From positions 248,001 through 312,000 of the forward strand of contig CAOLHI010001849.1 of NCBI GenBank assembly GCA_948474755.1: a stretch of 64,000 bases of DNA, in the 5' to 3' direction. Below the pieces are notes generated by a model. The model worked only from the letters and a program-made list of their open reading frames with translations, ran no database searches and had not been told where the DNA came from. The position numbers and the translations under genes were made by a program. Source of the stretch: Ctenosaura bakeri (Eukaryota; Chordata; Lepidosauria; Squamata; Iguanidae). Of the stretch, positions 12,139 through 23,828 are shown in pieces; within the stretch, counting starts at the first letter, position 1; each line of letters starts with the position of its first letter.

Positions 12139-12145
12139 ATATATA
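12077..12145. repeat. (CT)n-rich microsatellite
   Basis: TCTCTC runs with a few CCT interruptions, ending in a short ATATAT run. Confidence 0.9.
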
Positions 12146-13929
12146 TTAAAAACAACCAACCAAACTACAAAACAAAAACCATGCTGATGAAACTAATTTG
12201 GAAGATGGGAGAAAGGATTCTGCTTCCATAATGCTAGTGTGCCAACATCGGTCTGGCAACAGAAAAATATATAGAGTCTGTGTGTGGAAACAGATCCTTT
12301 ATTATGTTTCTATAGACAGATTGAAGAGCAGAAACCACCTGAGGCATTTTGCTGCCTGGGGCAAAGGAAAAGATGGCACTCCTTCCCCAACCCATGTACC
12401 ATAATGGAGTGGACTTCCAACTAAATCTTGATTCAGTATTCATGAGCAGATAACATCCTCCATTACACCAGAGGCAGGAGGCTAGTTTGGCACTCCAGAT
12501 CAAGTTGTGGAGCCTACACAGTTGTGTCCTCCAACTGGGGGGAGAAACTAGGGGGATGGCACAGCTACTGTCAGTGTTGGCTGCCAGAAGGGATTGCCTT
12601 AATCTGGCTTGTGGTAGGGTCAGCCATGCTGAAGAGGTATTTGGAAGTGTATCATGAAACAAAGAAAGAGAAATGCTTGCAAGAATGAAGACATTTAATG
12701 AAGAGAAATAGATGCAAACCTTTCAAAAATATGCCATTAAAAATAGGTGAGATAAATCTCTGTATCCATTTCTAAATTATGAGCCACGGTGTTCTCATCA
12801 CAGAGAAGGAAAAGCAGAGGGGGAACAGAAGCAAAAGAACAGAACGGTGTAACAGAACACACGGACACATTCACTTCAAGTGAAGACAGACATTAGTAAC
12901 AGTCCAAAGAGTGACATAAAGATGTGTTGTGGGGGGAAACATGAAACAACTTGGAGAAGAAAAGAACACTGCTGAAACAGACTGGAAAAAATGAAGCGTT
13001 GTATTGTCATACAAACAGTACAGAAAGCATCACGTAGGACTTCTGAACAACAGACTGAGGACAACTCAGGGAATTAAAATGGCTTCTACCCAAAGGCTGA
13101 AGGGGTGGTGGTGGTGGTGAAAAAAAATGCAAATTGTGAAGAAGGGGGGACTTCTGAATATATGCGAAAAGGGAAATGTTAAATTGTTTTATGGAAAAGG
13201 GAAAAAAGAAAAAAAAGAAAAGAAAAACTGTAACTCTGAACAGATGCATGTTCACTGAGCAGAAATAAGAAACCAAAAAACCCCACAGAAAACAACAGTG
13301 TGACAGAGTTCACGGATAGTGTTGCTGAAGTACATTGTGTTCCTCTATGTGTTAAAACAACAACAAATGAGCCCAGAGGTCTTTGGAGTGTTAAACACTT
13401 CGTCAGTTTTGATATAGGCAATCTGATATCTGTGTTTCACTGTCGCTCAGCCAAACATTTTTATAAGTTAGGAAAGCAGTCACTATTACATAACATGTTA
13501 TCATGAAGGAAAAGGAGAAAGAAAGAAAAGGAGGTGCCCTTAGTGTGTCCAAGACTCTGACAATATCTCTAAAATAGTGTGTGTGTGTGTGTACATAAAC
13601 CAGCTTCTTTCACAGGATTTTCTAGATAACTTTTGCTGAAGCAACACTATTTGTCCACCTGGACATGGAAAATGCACATTTTTGAAAGGAGAAAATGTAG
13701 TGTCATTCCATAGTACACTATTATCCTGCCCGAAGAGCAATCTGTGTTAGACTAAAGAATGTTTAACATGTACAATATTGTATTTAATTTGCAGAGTTAT
13801 AAGAAAAATGTGTGGTAGGGAGGGATACCTCCCCCAAATTACAATGTAATATATATAGATGTGCAATTGTCTTTCATGTTGTTATTTACATCAGTGAAGA
13901 ATTACTGGACAGTGAGTCCCATTTAATTC
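12146..13929. other. Unassigned DNA with a short (GT)n
   Basis: No gene was seen. A purine-rich stretch occurs near 13195-13230 and a (GT)8-9 tract lies at about 13576-13592. Confidence 0.3.
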
Positions 13930-14140
13930 CATACAGTACGGTGGTAGCTAAAGGAACCAGATCTTGTCTGATCTTGGAAGCTAGGCCTGGGAAGTACTTG
14001 GATGGGAAACCACTGATAAATACCAAGTGCTGCAGGATATATTTCTGAGGAAGGAACTGGCAAAACCACTCCTGAGTGTTCCTTGCCTAGGAAAATTCAT
14101 GGGGTCACCGTAAGTCAACAGGAAGCTTCAAGGCCCACAC
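13930..14140 (+). repeat. 5S rRNA-derived SINE with Bov-B-like end
   Basis: The first ~110 bases follow vertebrate 5S rRNA in order: GATCTTGTCTGATCTTGGAA, then GCTAGGCCTGG, AGTACTTGGATGGGAAACCA and ACCAAGTGCTGCAGG. These cover the internal pol III control region (A box, intermediate element, C box). The following ~95 bases end GGGGTCACCGTAAGTCAACA, the Bov-B-like 3' end also seen on the Sauria-type SINEs here. It is a SINE copy, not a 5S gene: it is diverged, has indels in the first part, and lacks the T-run terminator directly after the 5S part. Confidence 0.8.
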
Positions 14141-14779
14141 AAAAGTGGGTTTTGTTAATTTCTTAGGTGACTTAAAAAAAAAAAGTGACGAGGCATCTTA
14201 ATCCAACTTCACCTCCTTAATTTTAAAACTAATATTTAACTCTTTTCCACTACGATCCCTTAGATATTGTTGGAGTATTATAACCCCATGTAGCATAACT
14301 CAAAGTTCAGAAAGGCTGTGCCAAAATGAAAAATTAGGGAAGTGAAAAATTAGGGAATGAGGGGCATTAGAGCAAAGGAAATTGACAGTAAAACTCTCCA
14401 TTTCTTTCCCATTCATCCCTCCTTCAAATCAGAGGTGGAAATGTGCAACCACAGGACTGTTTCGGTGCAAAATAGCAAGAACATATCACAAGAAATGCTG
14501 GATCTGACAAAAGGCCCCTGCAGTCGAATTTTCTGTCTGCACAGGGGCCAATCAGTTGCATACGGAAAGTCTATCAGGAGAACATGAATGTGACTGGAGT
14601 CATGTTCTGGAGTACCAGAAGCCAAAGAAAATGGTGTGAGGCTTAAACGCAGGCTATATCCAGTGAACAAAGATTCTGCTTCAGCAAGACTTTAGTTCAT
14701 GAACTCTGTGATGGAATTTTGCCTCTGTGAAAACCGAATCTACAGTAGTAAGACCAGTCTGGGCCTTGAAGATGAAATA
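14141..14779. other. Unassigned DNA
   Basis: No gene or repeat was recognised. Confidence 0.3.
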
Positions 14780-15274
14780 CAGTCACCCCTCCACTTTTGC
14801 AAGGATTCAGGGTACAGAATCCTCATGGAAGTAACCGTCCCGCAAATAACTTCCCCCACATACAAGTGAACGCTCCCTCCTACTTTTCCTTCTAAGGCTC
14901 CCCCTCCCATTCCTTTGCCTTTTTCCTGGACTCGTGTGCCTTCTTTCTCTGTGCCAGGGCAAAAGGCAAAGGAATGGAAGTGGGGAATCCCACATGTGGA
15001 AAAGATTTCTGCATGGCTTCCTCATTCCCTTGCCTTTTGCCTGGAGGTGTGTGTCTTCCTTCTAGGTGCCTGGGCAAAAGGCATGTGGAGAAGGCATATA
15101 CATGCTTCCTCCCATTCTCTTGCTTTTTGCCTGAGCACTCTGCCTGCCTTCTCCATGCCTGGGCAAAAGGCAAGGGAATGGGAGGTGGAGAATGGGGAGG
15201 GGGGAAGGCAAGCAGCTGCTTCCTGAATAATCAAATTTGCAAAGGTCAAACCCATGAATGGGAAGGCAGGACTG
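14780..15274. mobile_element. Tigger/pogo-like non-autonomous DNA transposon with three internal hairpin units
   Basis: It starts CAGTCACCCCTCCACTTTTG and ends GGGAAGGCAGGACTG, with TA on both sides (14778-14779 and 15275-15276), as expected for Tc1/mariner-type insertion. Inside, 14905-15185 holds three successive stem-loop units. Each opens with a CATTCCCTTGCCTTTTGCC-like arm and closes with the inverse GGCAAAAGGCAAGGGAATG-like arm. Many frames on both strands cross these units because of the symmetry. I see no transposase. Confidence 0.6.
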
Positions 15275-15884
15275 TATAAATGCCAACCCAGAAAAGGATG
15301 ACAGAAAGAAGAATCACTTTTTGCAGATGGTGAAGAATGTCTGGAGAGGAGACACCTGCATTGTGCAGCCTTGAAGACTCCCAATTAAAAATATAAAATC
15401 AAAGCACCATTTCTTAAGCTGTCACATTGACTGTGAAATAATACAGAGAATAAACCCATGCATCTAACAATGATATCAAACTATTTTTCTATAATTATTT
15501 ATTTGCTATAAGCTGTTCACTTTAAGAAAAATAGAGTTGACATCCTTATCTAAAATTGGAATAATTAAGTGAATTAAATTTAGCACAGTGTTTGTTCTAA
15601 CTCTTCAGGAATATATATATTTGTTTGCTTTAAAATTGTTTGCTTATGTGCCTGTGTTTGAAATAAGTTTCTCCCTTATGCTTTCACAGTAAGCAACCAA
15701 CATTTTATGTTTTATTAGAAACTAATTAAAAAATTCAAGAGGCTGAAATAGTTGGTTTAGGCTTATTATTTAGTGTGATTTTCAATGTCAATTATTTTGG
15801 TTTAGCTGTTAGTTGCTATTGATAAGGGCAGTCGCAAAACACAAACCAATAGCCCCTTTGCAAACTTTCAAAGTAAATAGGACA
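15275..15884. other. Unassigned AT-rich DNA
   Basis: No gene was recognised. The last part may already belong to the decayed L1 that follows. Confidence 0.3.
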
Positions 15885-17880
15885 AATTTATGATTCCAGA
15901 TCAGGTGTTGATAGAAATCACAGAAAAATATGGACAGTATGTGGGTTTTAAAATAAATAGAGAAAAAACAGTTCTACCACTAATAAATTTGATTTAAAAA
16001 ATCAAATTAACATATATATCCAGGCTTCAGATAAAAAATAAAATACTTAGGAATTATTTTGACAAAAAAAAATTCAAAATCAATTGATAGCAATTATGTT
16101 AAGACATGGAAGCAAATAAATACTGATCTTCAAACATGGAATGAACTGAATTTATTTCTTATAAGGATCACTGAAGCATTTAAAACGAATGCTTTACACA
16201 AATGATGTATCTTTCCCACAGTTTACAAACCATTGTGAATAATATACCTTTTAAAAATTGGAATAAAGAAATGTCTAAATTTATCTAGATAGTGAAAAAA
16301 AAATGTGAGCGTGTTGGAAAGTCCTTCAGGATTCAAAAGAGAGAGAAGGTCAAAGACTTTCATAATCACTACATTAGAGAATCATCAAGTAAAATCTGGA
16401 ATATCTATAAGCACAAATTCTATAGAAACATACCAGAATGGGCACCACCACAAGAAGCACTTCTTATATTTTATTTTTTTAATTTATTTATTTGTATCCC
16501 GCTTCTCCATATGGATCGAGGCGACGAACAACTTAGAAATAGCATGTATTTCAATACATTTTTCTATACATGCCCCCAACAAGCTGGGTACTCATTTTAC
16601 CAACCTATGGAAGGATGGAAGGCTGAGTCAACTTTGCAGCCTGACAGGATCGAACTCATAACCTTGTGGCTTGCAGTACTGGCATTTAACCATTGCACCA
16701 CCAGGAGGAAGATCATGAGACATCTGGTTAAGATATAAAGAATTGGTAATTTGGGAAAATAATACTCCAAGATAAAAAACAAGAGATGAATCAAGGTTCT
16801 TAATTGAATTGGTTTCCTTATAGGCAACTTCTGGAAAGGTTTAAGACAGATTCAAAATTAAAGGGTTTGACAAAAGAACTGAATGAATTAGATGAAATAT
16901 TATTATTTATAGAAATGAAGTAATAACTAATTTATATACAGTATTGTTAAAAAGAGAATTAGAAGGAGAAACAGTGAAAGACTGCATATTAACATGGGTG
17001 CAGAACTTTGGTTATTCAACAGACCTGAATAAATAGGAAAAATCCTGGAATGACACCACTAAATTTACATTTAATGTAGGCTAAAAGAAAATTGTTACAA
17101 AATGTTGTACCAGTGGTATTTAACTCCCAAGAAACTAGAAAAAGATATATAAAAATGAAAATGGAAATTGCTGGAAGTGTGGAAGAACAAAGGGGACACC
17201 ACTCCATATGTGGTGGCAATGCAAATAAACTAGGAGATTCTTGGCATCTGTGAATAATATAATAAGTAAAATCTTCGAGATCAATTATGAGATGAAATGT
17301 GAGATTTATTTATTGAATATGAGTGAACAAAAAGAGAGAAAGAGAACAAATTTAAGTTAGTTTGATATGATTTTGGCAGTGAGAATAACTTAAGCCCAAA
17401 AATGGAAAAAGAAAGAGATACCATTGATAGATGATTGGCTTCTAAAAATCATTGACATGATGGGAAATGGAAAAAACTTATAACACTACAAAGTGTTGCA
17501 AAAACTTACAGCACTACAAAGAAACACATCCCTCCAAAAGTTTCAAGAGGACTAGAAACCCATTATAAAATTCAACAACAACAACAAAGATGGGGCGATA
17601 AAATTATTTTAAATGAGGGCTGCTTCTGAAGAATGTTCTTTTCTAGATACAAAAGATTCTAAGCTTATTGTCTTTAGAAATGTGATTGTGATTGGATCAA
17701 GTAGTGGAATAACAAATTAAGTAGAGCACACAGGGAGAAGAAAAGATGAGATAGTTTGCATATATTGAACCCAAAGTGAAAAATGTTTAAGGGAAGTCAT
17801 GGGAAGAAAGAGGAGAGAGAAAAATATTTTCCAATCTTTGGATACTATCGTGAACGAAAATTATTAAAAATAAAAAAACA
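15885..17880 (+). pseudogene. Decayed L1 ORF2 (RT to C-terminal domain), split by a SINE
   Basis: The frame starting near 15892 reads VLIEITEKYGQYVGFKINRE, the conserved 'GFKIN.EKT' block of L1 reverse transcriptase. Near 17165 the C-terminal cysteine-histidine region appears as CWKCGRTKGTPLHMWW. Between and after are many stops and shifts. A run of A-rich sequence near 17860-17880 may be the 3' tail. The SINE at 16471-16706 lies inside it. This is a 5'-truncated, old and inactive copy. Confidence 0.75.
16471..16706 (-). repeat. L2-tailed tRNA SINE (short subfamily) inside L1
   Basis: On the minus strand the head is GGTGGTGCAATGGTTAAATG (A-box region), followed by TATGAGTTCGATCCTG (B box). 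A MIR-like body (GTAAAATGAGTACCCAGC) follows, then an end shared with the L2-type LINE (TCGATCCATATGGAGAAGCG, AAATAAATTAAA). It lacks the GCTTAGAGAGCACTTAGCTG module present at 58085-58370. Confidence 0.8.
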
Positions 17881-18108
17881 AGAATATATTAAAGCATAAT
17901 TCAGTGACTGTAAAACCATTCCCAGAGTCAAAGCACTGAAGAAAACTATAAAGCAGCATAAACATACCCCTTAAAAGTTATTTTCACATAGTTCACAAGT
18001 TATTTTTGGATACTATACCCCTAGGATGGAACTCTATAAGAGAGGGCCCACTACTGAGAAGGCCTTGTTAGTGTACATCATTGTAACTGAACTTAAATAG
18101 TAGGCTAA

Positions 18109-18582
18109 GGCCCTTTCCACACGCTGGCAGAAACGGGGTAAGTCACGCTGAAACGGAGCTTACCTCAGTCCGTCACCACGTGGAGTAGCACGTTTCGCTG
18201 CTCCACACTTGTCGGCGTCCCGTGGCGTCTGGCAGCACCCAAAATGGCGGCTGATGACTGGCGGAGGCTCTCCACCAACTGGAGAACTTCGCCAGCCAGA
18301 AATCCCACCCCTGGTAGATCTGCAGGCATGCCCTTGCGCGCGCCTGCAAATCCACACCAGGCGCTGTGACGCAGCTGAACCGGGCTGCACGCCCCGTGCC
18401 TTTTAAAAACCACATAAAAAGTGGTTTTTAAGAAGCACGCGGTGCCGCCACTTCCGGGCGCCCTAGCGCGGATTGGGGTGTGGAATTACTCTAAAGTAAT
18501 CCACCCCAATCCACTTTACCGTGTAGACGACCTCCCATGGAGGTCACGCTACTGTTTGTTATTTTCCCATGTGGAAAGGGCC
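18109..18582. mobile_element. Harbinger-like MITE, long family (copy B)
   Basis: GGCCCTTTCCACAC and GTGGAAAGGGCC ends are flanked by a perfect TAA duplication (18106-18108, 18583-18585). The central hairpin pairs TTTTAAAAACCACA with TGTGGTTTTTAAG-like sequence across 18399-18432. It is strongly CpG-rich, which makes it look like a CpG island and opens several 60-80 residue frames, but it is one of six dispersed copies. Confidence 0.88.
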
Positions 18583-18719
18583 TAAGACTTTCTATACAGC
18601 TTTTGGAACTTGACTTTGCCCACAGTAATTTCCCTGCCAATAATACACCTTTTCATTTATAACACATCACCTTCTGGCATGTTCACATACATCATTTTAG
18701 GAATCTTTACAATGGGGTA

Positions 18720-18850
18720 GGAAATTGTTGCCCTCCAGCTGTTTTATTTTTGCTCACAACTCCTGTTTAACCCTAGCTAGCATAGGCAACAGTAAAGGAT
18801 TTGGGGGATTTGCAGCCCAGACAATGTCTGGAGAGCCACAGTGATCCACC
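18720..18850. mobile_element. Small palindromic MITE-like element
   Basis: TTGCCCTCCAGCTG at the left is loosely mirrored by CAATGTCTGGAGAGCC at the right. CACAACTCCTG faces GGATTTGCAGCCC inside. The symmetry is eroded. Confidence 0.4.
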
Positions 18851-19264
18851 CATGCTTTACAATAGCTCAGCACGTAGGCTTGCATTATTATCTTTGTTTT
18901 ATAACTGGGAAGCTGAGGTGGAATGACTTATCGAAGCCTATCTAGTATGTAAATGCAAAGGCAAAATTTGAACAAGTGCTTTACATTTCTGGTTCATTGC
19001 TCTACCTTTTAAGGCCAACCTGGATGGTATAAGAAATTGCATTTCATGTACTTTTCAATATTCTTGTCTTGACTTTTTTTTTTCCAAACAGCAGATGGGA
19101 GCAGGATGTGTGATCAATATGGGAACCATGGCATAAGTTTCCCTTGAGTCAAATCTTGGGGGTTCTCCTTGGAAGTATGGCTGCCGCTCATTGAATGTTG
19201 CAACACCTTAACTGTCATCTTTGGTCTCTTCTTATGACTCTCCATTTTGTTTTCCCCATTACCT
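18851..19264. other. Unassigned DNA
   Basis: I saw no gene or recognised repeat. Confidence 0.3.
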
Positions 19265-19478
19265 GGGGCCTGTTCACACTATAGAATTACAGAGCTACAT
19301 TTCATTGTAACTGCCAAAGCAACGTCCCATGGAATTCTGGGACTGGCATTGTAGGGAGGAACATTTTGAATTTTCAGCCAGAGTGTGCCTCAAGAAACAA
19401 CAAACCCCAGGAATCTATTGGATGGAACAACAGCAGTTAAAGTGGAATAATAGCGCTACAATTGTGAATGAGTTCCAG
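19265..19478. mobile_element. Palindromic MITE, GGCCTGTTCACACTA subfamily
   Basis: The left end GGCCTGTTCACACTATAGAA is mirrored near 19450-19475 (GCTACAATTGTGAATGAGTT). Inside, CCCATGGAATTCTGGGAC faces CCCAGGAATCTATTGGATGG, as in the short GGCCATTTCC family. Ends are approximate. Confidence 0.55.
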
Positions 19479-19627
19479 GTTTTCTGTTTCCTATCAGTCA
19501 ACAAGGCCACAAGGGCTCATTCTGTACTCATTTGTCTGGTTTGAAGGTTCCTTCCCCCAATTATTTTCTTAGGGTTTTTTTTTTTTTTTGGTGAGGGGAT
19601 GCTTTTTCAAAACATTTCATTTCCTGG

Positions 19628-20465
19628 TGTTACGCTGGAAACTGGGGGTCCCGCGAGGGGTGCCCGACTTTGCCAATTAGAAATGCCAAATTTGGGGAAA
19701 TTAGAGCACTGTCTTGCTAGCGAGAGGCAGGGTAACTAAGCGAGATCTTTCACCCTATGTCTACAGCGTCGGGTTACAGAGTGACTAAGCAAGGTGTTTC
19801 CAAACAATAACAATTCTTTATTAAGAACAAACACAGAAGACAGACACAGACTAACTAACTTAGAAAAGAAAGAGAGTTGTAGGGGAGGCAATACGATCTG
19901 TTCCGTAGTCCTGGGAAGAGGTTGGAAATTCGGGGGAAGAAAGCTCAGCGCAGGGTGCTGAGGGGAGTCCCTTAAACACACCGACGGCAAGGCAGGATGG
20001 CAGTTGAAGGTGATCCGAGGATTGGTTAAAAATGAAGGGTTTTTATAGGGCAGATCGTGCCTTTCGGCTATGGCACTCTCAAAGGGGAACAAAAGAGGTT
20101 TCGGTGCTGGACAAAAGGATTTGGTGAGGTCAGGTAGCGCGTGATGGGATTTGCATGTAGAAACAATACCTTTGGCCGAGACGTTAATCGCCCACCTTAC
20201 AAGAGTAGTTTGCCTGAGAGCCATATGGCTATTGAGGAGTCTGCGGCGGGAAGTTCCCTAAAGCTTCGGGTGAGTTTTGGGTGCTGGCTACAAAGAAAAA
20301 TGGAATGCAAACCATTAACGGCCGCTTCTCTGTCTGTGCTTATCCGGAGAACTTTGCGAACATGTGAAGTGAGGTAATCACTAATCAGTCCAGCTAAGTC
20401 CAAATTAAATGATATCGAAAGGATATCTGGGGGTCCTCACTGAGGGTGCCATGGCCGAAGTAACA
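19628..20465 (-). mobile_element. Solo LTR (copy 2, reverse)
   Basis: On the plus strand it begins TGTTAC and ends GTAACA, flanked by CTGG on both sides (19624-19627 and 20466-20469), a perfect 4-bp duplication. The poly(A) signal reads TTTATT at 19817-19822 and the TATA-like box GGTTTTTATAGGG lies near 20038-20050, both reversed. The outer motif CTGGGGGTCCCGCGAGGGGTG matches the inverse of the 3' end of the other two LTRs. No internal retroviral sequence is present. Confidence 0.85.
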
Positions 20466-20818
20466 CTGGGGTCTGCTGGTACTAGGGATTGCTCATTTTT
20501 GGCTCCAAAATTCAAGCTTCAACATGAGGCAGGGAGTGACAGCAGCTTCAGTATGTATAGGCAGGGAGAGAATGAGAGAGATTTTCTTCAGGGCCATGGC
20601 ATGGTGGAAAGGCTTCACTTGGGAAAGCAGAGGGTTATTTTGGGAAGAGGCCATAGTTCAATGGCAATGTAGCTGTTTTGAACATGGAAGGTTCTAGATG
20701 TAATCTCCAAATAGGGCTAATATTGCCTGAAACTCCACATAGCTGCTGATGGTCAGAGTCATCAGTACTGGGGCTAGATGGAGGGGTCGTCTCACTCGAT
20801 ATGAGGAATTTTCCCACG
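20466..20818. other. Unassigned DNA
   Basis: Nothing was recognised between the LTR and the CR1 fragment. Confidence 0.3.
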
Positions 20819-21215
20819 TTCATAGAATCATAGAGCTGGAAGAGACCACAAAGGCCATCCAGTCCAACCTCCTACCATGCAGGAATCCACATCAAAGCAC
20901 TCCCAACAGATGGCCATCCAACCTCTGCTTAAAAACTTCCAAAGAAGGAGACTCCACCACACTCCATGGAGGCAGAATATTCCACTGCTGGACAGCCCTG
21001 ACTGTCAGGAAGTTCTTCCTGAAGTTCAGATGGAATCTCCTTTCCTGCAGCTTGAATCCATTGCTCCTTGTCCTGGTCTCTGGAGCAGCAGAACACAAGC
21101 CTGGTTCTTCCTTGACATGACATCCCTTCAAATATTTAAACATGGCTATCATGTGACCTTCTCTTCTGCAGACTAGTAAGTTAAGAGGGGACATGATAGT
21201 CATGTTTAAATATGT
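20819..21215 (-). mobile_element. CR1 LINE 3' fragment
   Basis: Read on the minus strand it ends with the CR1 terminal repeat (plus: CATAGAATCATAGAGCTGGA). The preceding coding remnant in the frame 20892-21203 contains KYLKGCHVKEEPGLCSAAPE and RRFHLNFRKNFLTVRAVQQW, the C-terminal end of CR1 ORF2. Only the last few hundred bases were copied, as is typical for CR1. Confidence 0.85.
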
Positions 21216-22434
21216 TGCTGTCCCTTGCCCTAAAAAGAAAGAAAGAAATGGAATAAAATAAATAAATAACAGAAAATGTAATCACCTTTTTCATTTATTG
21301 TCTAGCTTGTCCCTTGGCTACCATACTAGACAAGCTTAAACTGAAGAAACACTTTCAAGGCCAAGAATAATTTTCTGATCTCACTAAACCAACTTTATCC
21401 TCCACTCCACAACAATCTGAATTTACTCTGAAGGAGCAGTGCCTCCCAACCTAGCCAATTCATACGTATTTTTGTAGGCTTCATTTTGAAATGAACAAAA
21501 GGTGAGAGATGAATATGATGAAATTGAGTTACAGTGTCTTTTTTTTAAAAAAAAAATCAATTTGATGGAGCAAGACTTTCTTTTCATGAATTATGTAGGT
21601 GTCTCTTTACTGCAAAGTATAATCATGAAGGTATTTTTGATTTATTAGAAAAAGTTTAAAGCCTGCCTAATGATAGTGCTTTATCTGGTCATTTAAAATT
21701 AAAATATAAATCAAAGGTATCATTAAATATAATTTCACCTTACTGTATATTTCAAAGTCCAGAGGATGTTCTATGCTGGTGCTTCTAATCTCTTAATTCA
21801 GCTAAAAAACATGATTTTGAATAAATGACTTGATAAATAATGTAAAGCAAGCCACTTTTGATACCATAATTGCACCAGGAGAAATGTATGCCCAGCTAAA
21901 GTGTCAAAGATTATACATGGTCACTAAAACTGCCAGTGTTCTCCTGGGGGAAAAAAACAAAAAATGAAAAATAAGTTGATGATAAGAAGATAGCCGACTC
22001 GCAAGGCCTTTCTAATTAGTTGAAAGATTTATACAGATATTAAACATTGGCTGTTTTTATTGATTTTTCTTCTCTCTCACTCTGGCTTTACAATAATTTT
22101 TGCTCATTTGTTGTATACAAGACAATCTTTCTGTGATCACAAATATGACATTCCTAGAATTGCTAAAGGTTTCTTTAAAAAAAAAAAATCTATATTTTTC
22201 ATGTTCTTCAGCCAGTCTAAAATTAAAGGGCTCAAGAAATCTCTTCTTTTGCACAAAGTGCTGTCCACACACATTTAGAATGACAGCTCTGATTTTCCCA
22301 TCAAGAAATAGCCCTACAAGTGAGTGAAGAGGAGATATGTCAAGATGAACATATGGTCCTACTTACATGAACAAGAAGAATAATTGCAGTTTTGAGATCT
22401 ATAAATGCATGTTGTAAAGGATCATGCTATGATC
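21216..22434. other. Unassigned AT-rich DNA
   Basis: No gene or repeat was recognised. Confidence 0.3.
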
Positions 22435-22642
22435 TTTGTTGTTGTGTGCCTTCAGGATTTTTCTGATTTTTGGTGACCCTAACACCAACCAATTATGGGT
22501 TTTCCTGGGGCTGTGTGTACATGTGTGTGTGATGTGCCCAAGTCACGCAGTGGGTTTCCATGGCCAAGCAGGGAATCAAACCCTGGTCTCCAGGTTTGTA
22601 GTCCAATGCTAAAAACCACTACAACACGATGGCTCTCTGTGC
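22435..22642 (-). repeat. Sauria/ACA-type SINE
   Basis: On the plus strand it opens TTGTTGTTGTGTGCCTTCAG (reverse of the ACA tail). It passes GGGTTTCCATGGCCAAGCAG and AATCAAACCCTGGTCTCCAG (reverse B box) and ends in the tRNA-like head ACCACTACAACACGATGGC. It is almost full length. Confidence 0.85.
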
Positions 22643-22734
22643 CTGATTTCTTTCTCCTGTAACTTTTTGTGTGAGCGAGCCAGTCCATCTCAACCTCCTG
22701 CTTGCGCAGTTCAAAAACATCCAGAAGTTCCCAA

Positions 22735-23012
22735 GGATCTTTTCATTCATACCTTTTTATTCAAGCAGGCTTTTGCTGTGGAAGGGGCTTTAAATGGTAT
22801 GTGTGTTAGAGAGGGATTTCTCCATTTTTAAAATGTGTTTCCTGCATTGGTTTTTACATTTGATTGGGCTTTTATTTGATAATTCACTTGCTTGTGTTCT
22901 AATATTTTAACCCCATTGAGCTTTTATTAGTATCCTTATTTTTAAGCTTGTTGCTAACCACCTGGAGCCCCAGATTTGAGAGAAAGGCAGGATATAGACT
23001 GCATATATAATC
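22735..23012 (+). mobile_element. L2-type LINE 3' UTR fragment
   Basis: T-rich UTR sequence leads to CCACCTGGAGCCCCAGATTT and then GAGAGAAAGGCAGGATATAG, the hallmark 'GAAAGGCGGGATATA' end of L2-type LINEs. No coding part remains. Confidence 0.6.
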
Positions 23013-23300
23013 TATCCTTCCCTTTTTTGTGCAGTTGGAGCTGACCCTTCCATTAGACAGAGTGAAGCAGCCACCTCTGGTGACAGTGAGAATACCAGTT
23101 GTTGGGTGTTGGAGCACAGAGCTGTGAGCCCCATGCAACCTGCCCTGCGTCCCCTTAGTTAGCCTGCTTCCCACAGGTCTGACGAAAGACCCTGCCCCAT
23201 TGTTAATGCTGAAGCAATATTCACATGTCAGCTTGGTTAGCTTCTGTACATAAAACTGGGGTGGGGGCGGGGTACCATTTTGTCTGTATACGCCACTGCT

Positions 23301-23418
23301 GCATACTCTTCCTTTACCTTTTTTTGCAGATATTCTTTGCACTGGAACAAAGCGGAGCAAAGGATTTTGGCTACACAGGATCCAAGGCAGAAATAAATAT
23401 CTCCAGAGAGCATACAGC
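23301..23418 (+). repeat. Duplicated ~115-bp segment (copy 1)
   Basis: The words GCAGATATTCTT, GGAACAAAGCGGAGCAAAGG and AAGGCAGAAATAAATATCTC recur in the same order at 24228-24340 (GCAGATATTCTT, GGAACAGGAAGAAGCAAAG, AAGGTGGAAATATATCCCC). The flanks of the two copies do not align. It may be a piece of an unnamed interspersed repeat. Confidence 0.5.
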
Positions 23419-23828
23419 AATACATTTTGTTCTCACTCAGAGTGGAAGCTCTTCCCATCAATACTACTCCAACCATTTGTTTACCATCTGGCCTTCTTTT
23501 CTGCTAAGATATTTTTTCTTCTCTGGTCCCATATCTAGGGAAGTTTATTTTTTAAAAAAACTTAGAATGTTTGCATACTGTTTTACAACAAAATTTTTCA
23601 AAGTAGATTTCAACAGTAGAAAAGGGAAGCAATGATAAAAGTCTGAATTCTCAAGCTTCTCCTACAGTTGACCTGCAGAACTCCAAGCTGTGGTTTAGCT
23701 TGGTGAGAGTTTTTGGGGTACATAGTCTGGAAGAACTGATTCTCAAAGACTCTTGCCAGGTGAGATGTGTGTAGGTAGCACAGCCAGGTGTGTGTATGTA
23801 TACTTGATGCTTTTTCAGTACCTAATGT

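Noticed and set aside
13930..14040. Functional 5S rRNA gene
   Set aside because: There are substitutions and indels across the 5S part, a SINE tail instead of a terminator, and no tandem array.
18160..18413. CpG island with several open frames as a promoter
   Set aside because: The region is one of six dispersed MITE copies with a perfect TAA duplication; its composition is a family property.
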